DNA of 62,500 nucleotides, from the NCBI RefSeq assembly GCF_000278255.1, contig NZ_JH725081.1, positions 432,368 through 494,867 of the forward strand, given 5' to 3'. The notes beneath the pieces were generated by a model. It saw only the letters and a program-made list of their open reading frames with translations, made no database searches and was not told where the DNA came from. The position numbers were made by a program, and so were the translations under genes. This DNA is from Bartonella melophagi K-2C (GTDB taxonomy: Bacteria > Pseudomonadota > Alphaproteobacteria > Rhizobiales > Rhizobiaceae). This document shows, piece by piece, positions 58,521 through 62,500 of the stretch; the first letter of the stretch is position 1, and each line of letters starts with the position of its first letter.

Positions 58521-58724
58521 ATGAACGATTGTGGTGAAAAAAATCTCACCGATCCTTCTGCACTTGGTAATAATCTTTTTGGTGTTAACAGCGAGATTGT
58601 TCTGAAACTGCGGCAATTTTATATGGGGATTCAGGAAGAAGCTATTCCTGTTCGTTTTCTAGAACTTTTGGAAAAATTGGATCAGGCTGAACGCGCCTCT
58701 TTAAACAGCGCAGAAGAGGTTTGA
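58521..58724 (+). CDS. nepR: NepR anti-sigma factor
   Basis: 67 residues, the small helical anti-sigma factor of EcfG. Conserved part IVLKLRQFYMGIQEEAIPVR and FLELLEKLDQAE. It ends 6 bases before the ecfG start, the classical nepR-ecfG pair. Confidence 0.93.
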   Translation: MNDCGEKNLTDPSALGNNLFGVNSEIVLKLRQFYMGIQEEAIPVRFLELLEKLDQAERASLNSAEEV

Positions 58725-58730
58725 TTCTTT

Positions 58731-59285
58731 ATGATGACAGGTGCTAAAAATTTTAAACAAGAATTGCTTATGATTCTGCCAGCTTTGCGTGCTTTTGCTA
58801 TTTCTTTAAGTGGCAAGCACGATAAGGCAGAAGATCTTGTCCAAGACACTATTATGAAAGCATGGGCTAAGCAAGACAGTTTTGAAATGGGTACGAATAT
58901 CAAAGCTTGGCTTTTTACCATTTTGCGTAATGAATTTTATAGTCAGATGCGCAAAAGAGGTAGAGAGGTTCAAGACAGTGATGGCCTTTTATCTAAAAAT
59001 GTAGCTATTCACCCTGCTCAATATGGATCGTTAGATTTGCAAGATTTTAAAAAGGCCTTAGATATGCTTTCTGCTGATCAGAAAGAAGCGATTATTTTAA
59101 TTGGTGCATCTGGTTTTTCATATGAAGATGCTGCAGCTATTTGTGATTGTGCTGTGGGGACAATTAAAAGCCGTGTCAGCAGAGCGCGCAATCGTTTGCA
59201 AGAACTTCTCAAGGTAAATGGTGAATCCGATTATGGCCCGGATGCTTATTCGGCTGGAAGTACATTGTGCTCATTTAATAACTAA
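58731..59285 (+). CDS. ecfG: EcfG-type sigma factor
   Basis: 184 residues. Region 2 (ALSGKHDKAEDLVQDTIMKA read as SGKHDKAEDLVQDTIMKAWA; NIKAWLFTILRNEFYSQMRK) and region 4 (LSADQKEAIILIGASGFSYE; CAVGTIKSRVSRARNRLQEL) are clear. Master sigma factor of the alphaproteobacterial general stress response; kept off by NepR. The ATG at 58731 is followed by another ATG at 58734. Confidence 0.96.
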   Translation: MMTGAKNFKQELLMILPALRAFAISLSGKHDKAEDLVQDTIMKAWAKQDSFEMGTNIKAWLFTILRNEFYSQMRKRGREVQDSDGLLSKNVAIHPAQYGSLDLQDFKKALDMLSADQKEAIILIGASGFSYEDAAAICDCAVGTIKSRVSRARNRLQELLKVNGESDYGPDAYSAGSTLCSFNN

Positions 59286-59477
59286 AGAACGTCACCATGA
59301 TGGTTAAAAGCTTTGTTTTTTGTCTTTCCATTACAATTTTTACAGGAAATCATCATTTGGAAGATCTTCTCAACAGTTTAGCCTGCATTTTTGGAAAAAA
59401 TGAAAAAGGCCTGAACCAGGTATTGCCAGGGTTTTTATATCAGTGATCAGGAAAACCCTTCTCCTATACATTGAAGA

Positions 59478-60941
59478 ATGATGATTGTCAGGTTTATTGA
59501 TGGAAATTCTATGACAACACAGATGGATTTTCTTCCTCAAATATCTTCTTCTGGTTCAACGATTACACGTTGGCGGTGGGTGGCAATTATCATCTCTCTT
59601 TTGATGGCTTTTTTAGCCGCAATCTTTATTATGTTGTTATCCAACGCAGTGGATCGGGAAGTTGCACGGTTGAATACAAGTTCACAATTGCGAGAACAAG
59701 CTGATTTGGTATTGATTAATTTGATTGATATGGCGGCAGCGGACCGTCGCTATGAAAGTAGCCGCAGGGAGGAAGATAAAACCCACTTTACAAATGCAGT
59801 TCGTGATCTTGATGATATTCTTGATTATACTGGTCTTATTGTCTATTCCAAGCCGCAATGGTATGAATGGTTTAGCGCTTTTAAAAAAGAAGTCGAAACG
59901 TGTAAAGCCATTATGATTGCGCATATGGTTTCTCTCGATTCTTTTACCGATTCATCAGTTAAACTGCCATCTTCTCCTGAAATTTCAAAACTTCAAGTTG
60001 CACATTTAGCTCAGTTAATGACAAATTTTGTCAATGGTGATAATGCCACACGGCAAAAACAACGCAAAGACATAGCTATGATGCGTGCTGCTTTAACATT
60101 AGCAGCAATTGTTGCTGTTGTTAGCACTTTTGTTTCAGCTTATTTTGTGATTAATCGGTTTCGTCGTGATGTTCGTTACTTAAAAACATATCAATTATTA
60201 CTTCATAGTGAAAATGCTGCTCTTGAAGCACGTGTGAAGGAGCGAACACAAGAATTGGAAAAGGCACGCAACCATGCTGAAAAAGAACGCCAGCGTGTTG
60301 AAATGCTTCTACAAGATGCAAGTCACCGCATTGGAAATTCGCTCAGTACAGTGTCTTCTCTGCTTGCGTTGCAATTAAATCGAAGCAAAAATGCAGAAGT
60401 ACGTTCTGTTCTTGGTGCTGCACGTGATCGTATTCAAACAATCTCTACTGCACACAGACGTTTGCGTTTATGCGATGATATGGAAACAACTTTAGTGGCT
60501 GAATTTCTAAGTTCAGTTGTTCATGATGTTGAATTGGCAGTGCCTCTTGAATTGCGTGAAAATATCACCATTCATACAGATTTCAAAGAGTGTCAATTAT
60601 CATCAAGAGATGCTACAACACTTGGGATTATTCTTGGTGAATTACTGACAAATGCTTTAAAACATGCTTTTCCCGACCAACGGTGTGGAAATATTTATGT
60701 TTCTTTTATCCCTCAAGATAATGGTCAAATGATTTTGATCGTTGAAGATGACGGCGTGGGCATCAACAGTCAAAATTTAGAAGAAAAAGTAGGCCTTGGC
60801 CGCTTGGTTATCGAACAACTTTGTATGCAGTTTGGTGAAAAACCATCGTTTAAAACATCTGATTTAGGTGGAACAAAGGTGATCATTCCTTTGCTAAAAC
60901 TGAAAACTCGTAGCGCAAATGATTCATCATCTGTCTCTTAA
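59478..60941 (+). CDS. Membrane-bound HisKA_2 sensor kinase (PhyK-like)
   Basis: 487 residues (ATG at 59511 is an alternative start). TM1 (about 33-55, VAIIISLLMAFLAAIFIML), a periplasmic sensing region of ~150 residues with CHASE3-like helices, TM2 (about 200-220, AALTLAAIVAVVSTFVSAYF), coiled coil, H-box LLQDASHRIGNSLSTVSSLL, and HATPase with LGELLTNALKHAFP and VEDDGVGI. Same family as PhyK kinases that phosphorylate PhyR. It follows ecfG directly. Confidence 0.92.
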   Translation: MMIVRFIDGNSMTTQMDFLPQISSSGSTITRWRWVAIIISLLMAFLAAIFIMLLSNAVDREVARLNTSSQLREQADLVLINLIDMAAADRRYESSRREEDKTHFTNAVRDLDDILDYTGLIVYSKPQWYEWFSAFKKEVETCKAIMIAHMVSLDSFTDSSVKLPSSPEISKLQVAHLAQLMTNFVNGDNATRQKQRKDIAMMRAALTLAAIVAVVSTFVSAYFVINRFRRDVRYLKTYQLLLHSENAALEARVKERTQELEKARNHAEKERQRVEMLLQDASHRIGNSLSTVSSLLALQLNRSKNAEVRSVLGAARDRIQTISTAHRRLRLCDDMETTLVAEFLSSVVHDVELAVPLELRENITIHTDFKECQLSSRDATTLGIILGELLTNALKHAFPDQRCGNIYVSFIPQDNGQMILIVEDDGVGINSQNLEEKVGLGRLVIEQLCMQFGEKPSFKTSDLGGTKVIIPLLKLKTRSANDSSSVS

Positions 60942-61098
60942 AGGCGCTATTAAAATGATTCCTCTCGTCCTTTATGTTACTTTATTTTTTTGTGTTGTTT
61001 CTTGTATAAGGGAAAGCCAAGCGTTGCTTTTTGTTGTTTTTAAAAATTTAAAAAATATGTTTAAGCATTTTTCTGATCATTAGAATCTGAAATCTGAT

Positions 61099-62500
61099 TT
61101 AAGAATCATTGGTTGATTTTGTAGGGCTGTTGATTAAAGAATCAATATTGCGTTTTTCTCGCAAGAATGTTTGCAGATCTTGATTGAGCAATTCTTTACT
61201 GTTAGGTATGCGGATGCGCATGGGGTCAACTTTTGTGCCGTTAACAATAATTTCAAAATGGCAATGTGGCCCCGTTGCAAGCCCAGTTGATCCAACATAT
61301 CCAATTACTTGTCCTTGCCGGACTTTCATTCCTTGCTTAAGGCTTGGTGCGTGATTGTTTTGATGAGCATAACTGCTAACATAACCATTGGCATGTTGAA
61401 TAACTACATGGTTTCCATAGCCATTGGCTACACCCACTTTGGTTACAACACCATCACCAACGGCAATGATGGGGGATCCTTTTGGTGCGGTCCAATCAAC
61501 CCCAGTATGCATGCGCACATAGCCTAAAATAGGGTGTTTGCGTGGCCCAAAGGGTGAGCTGAAAGTGCCATTTGGAGTAGGCTTGCGGAGCAGAAAAGGT
61601 TTTGAACTTTTTCCTTCTGAATCATAATAATCAACGCTGCCATCTTTAGATTGATAACGATAATATTTATAGGTTACATTACCAAAAGTGGCACTGATAT
61701 AGCGAATTTCAGGATCTACATTATTAATGGGGGGGTCTTGAGTATTTTGGCTCTGTTGCTCATTTTGTGTGCTTTTTTTGTCTTTTTCATTGTTGTTTTC
61801 TTTGGGCACAGCATAAAATATTTCAAGCTGATCGGTTGGTGTGATGCGGCTTTTCATGTCAATATTGGTTGCGAGCAGGCGAATAAGGCGCCGTGAGACA
61901 GAAGGTGACATATCGTGGCTAAGAACAGCACGATAGATGGCATCATAAACTGTCGGCAATCGCCCGACGTTAATTAAAGAGTGGGAAAGGCCATTTTGAA
62001 ACGCAGTTTGAAGAATAGGAGACATTTCTGGTTCTGTGCTTTCAACAAATTGGTTATCATCATTTAAAGCAACTGTAAGAACATGATATTTTTTGCGATA
62101 AATACTTGCCCGCACAATATGATCTTCTTCACCATGTTGCGTGACGATCCCAAGGCGTAAGAGACTTTCTTCTTTAAGGAGATCTGAATGGTTCAATGTG
62201 GCTAAAGCTTGTGCAACTTGTTCAATTTGCTCTGTGTCATAATCAGATTCAAATTCTTGAAGTATTTCCAATATTGTTTGTTTTTTATGAACAGGGATAA
62301 TGTCTTCAACATAATTTTTTGTAAGGTCGATTCGGTTTTTTTGAGGCGAAATAGTGAGATTTTCTTGGATAATACGCACTTCAGGATTATCTGATAATTT
62401 AAAGGTAGATGATAAGTTATTTGCCTTTAAAAGCTCACCTAATGTGAGAATTGAAAGAAATTCATTTTTTGTGTCCACTATTAATCCAGCATTTTGTATT
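61099..62500 (-). CDS. M23/LytM peptidoglycan peptidase (5' end outside window)
   Basis: The frame stays open to the window edge, so the N-terminus is missing; a GTG at 62478 is internal. 467 residues are visible. C-terminal LytM domain: FGPRKHPILGYVRMHTGVDW (HxxxD zinc ligands), GYGNHVVIQHANGYVSSYAH and GLATGPHCHFEIIVNG (HxH). The N-terminal visible half has OapA/LysM-like or regulatory folds. Cuts peptide crosslinks, in division or envelope remodelling. Possibly autoinhibited, like long family members. Confidence 0.9.
   Translation of the reverse strand, partial: IQNAGLIVDTKNEFLSILTLGELLKANNLSSTFKLSDNPEVRIIQENLTISPQKNRIDLTKNYVEDIIPVHKKQTILEILQEFESDYDTEQIEQVAQALATLNHSDLLKEESLLRLGIVTQHGEEDHIVRASIYRKKYHVLTVALNDDNQFVESTEPEMSPILQTAFQNGLSHSLINVGRLPTVYDAIYRAVLSHDMSPSVSRRLIRLLATNIDMKSRITPTDQLEIFYAVPKENNNEKDKKSTQNEQQSQNTQDPPINNVDPEIRYISATFGNVTYKYYRYQSKDGSVDYYDSEGKSSKPFLLRKPTPNGTFSSPFGPRKHPILGYVRMHTGVDWTAPKGSPIIAVGDGVVTKVGVANGYGNHVVIQHANGYVSSYAHQNNHAPSLKQGMKVRQGQVIGYVGSTGLATGPHCHFEIIVNGTKVDPMRIRIPNSKELLNQDLQTFLREKRNIDSLINSPTKSTNDS

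Overview
The window looks like chromosomal DNA of a Bartonella species (Alphaproteobacteria, Rhizobiales). Evidence: the gene order cpoB-tilS-ftsH-glmM, a 6S RNA just upstream of the 5-formyltetrahydrofolate cyclo-ligase and ymdB genes, a PhyR-NepR-EcfG general stress module, an AT-rich composition, long decayed intergenic spacers, and two phage-derived clusters arranged like the Bartonella gene transfer agent. I do not try to name the species.

Layout. 1-14 kb holds mostly core genes: the end of the tol-pal-linked cpoB gene, tilS, ftsH, glmM, a small membrane-protein pair (DUF883-like plus partner), exbB-exbD, dut, a broken mbfA-like iron-export gene, dsbB, a DedA/YqaA gene and tRNA-Leu(CAA). 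14.5-21.4 kb is a phage replication/regulation module of seven genes: primase-helicase, a DUF1376 replication-type protein, a HTH repressor, small early proteins and a YqaJ-type exonuclease. Its centre carries iteron-like repeats and palindromes. tRNA-Thr(GGT) follows. 22-35.5 kb returns to core genes: murA, ymdB, 5-FCL, 6S RNA, a TPR protein, rpmJ, purE-purK, infA, maf, yacG and clpB. 36.6-50 kb is a one-directional podovirus-like morphogenesis cluster: small and large terminase, portal, scaffold-like, N4-gp56-type capsid, adaptor-like, gp10-like, internal and tail proteins, tail collar and a membrane-anchored lysozyme. It has no integrase. 50.7-56 kb is accessory or decaying DNA (FdhE-like gene with a probable frameshift, small secreted proteins, fragments) plus a DUF4167 gene. 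56.5-61 kb is the general stress response regulon core with two histidine kinases. The window ends inside an M23 peptidase gene.

How it works together. The two phage-derived modules match the known plan of the Bartonella gene transfer agent (BaGTA): a phage-derived run-off replication locus and, about 15 kb away, a capsid/packaging cluster, with normal core genes in between. The replication locus would amplify the surrounding chromosome and the capsid cluster would package it. This functional link is inference from gene content and from published knowledge of Bartonella, not something the sequence proves.

A second theme is the spacer DNA. About fifteen long blocks are strongly G/T-rich on the + strand whatever the direction of the flanking genes, share short diverged repeats, and appear to have spread into coding sequences. 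They give Ser/Pro/His/Thr-rich segments in minus-strand genes and Gly/Val/Arg/Glu- or Gly/Asn-rich segments in plus-strand genes.
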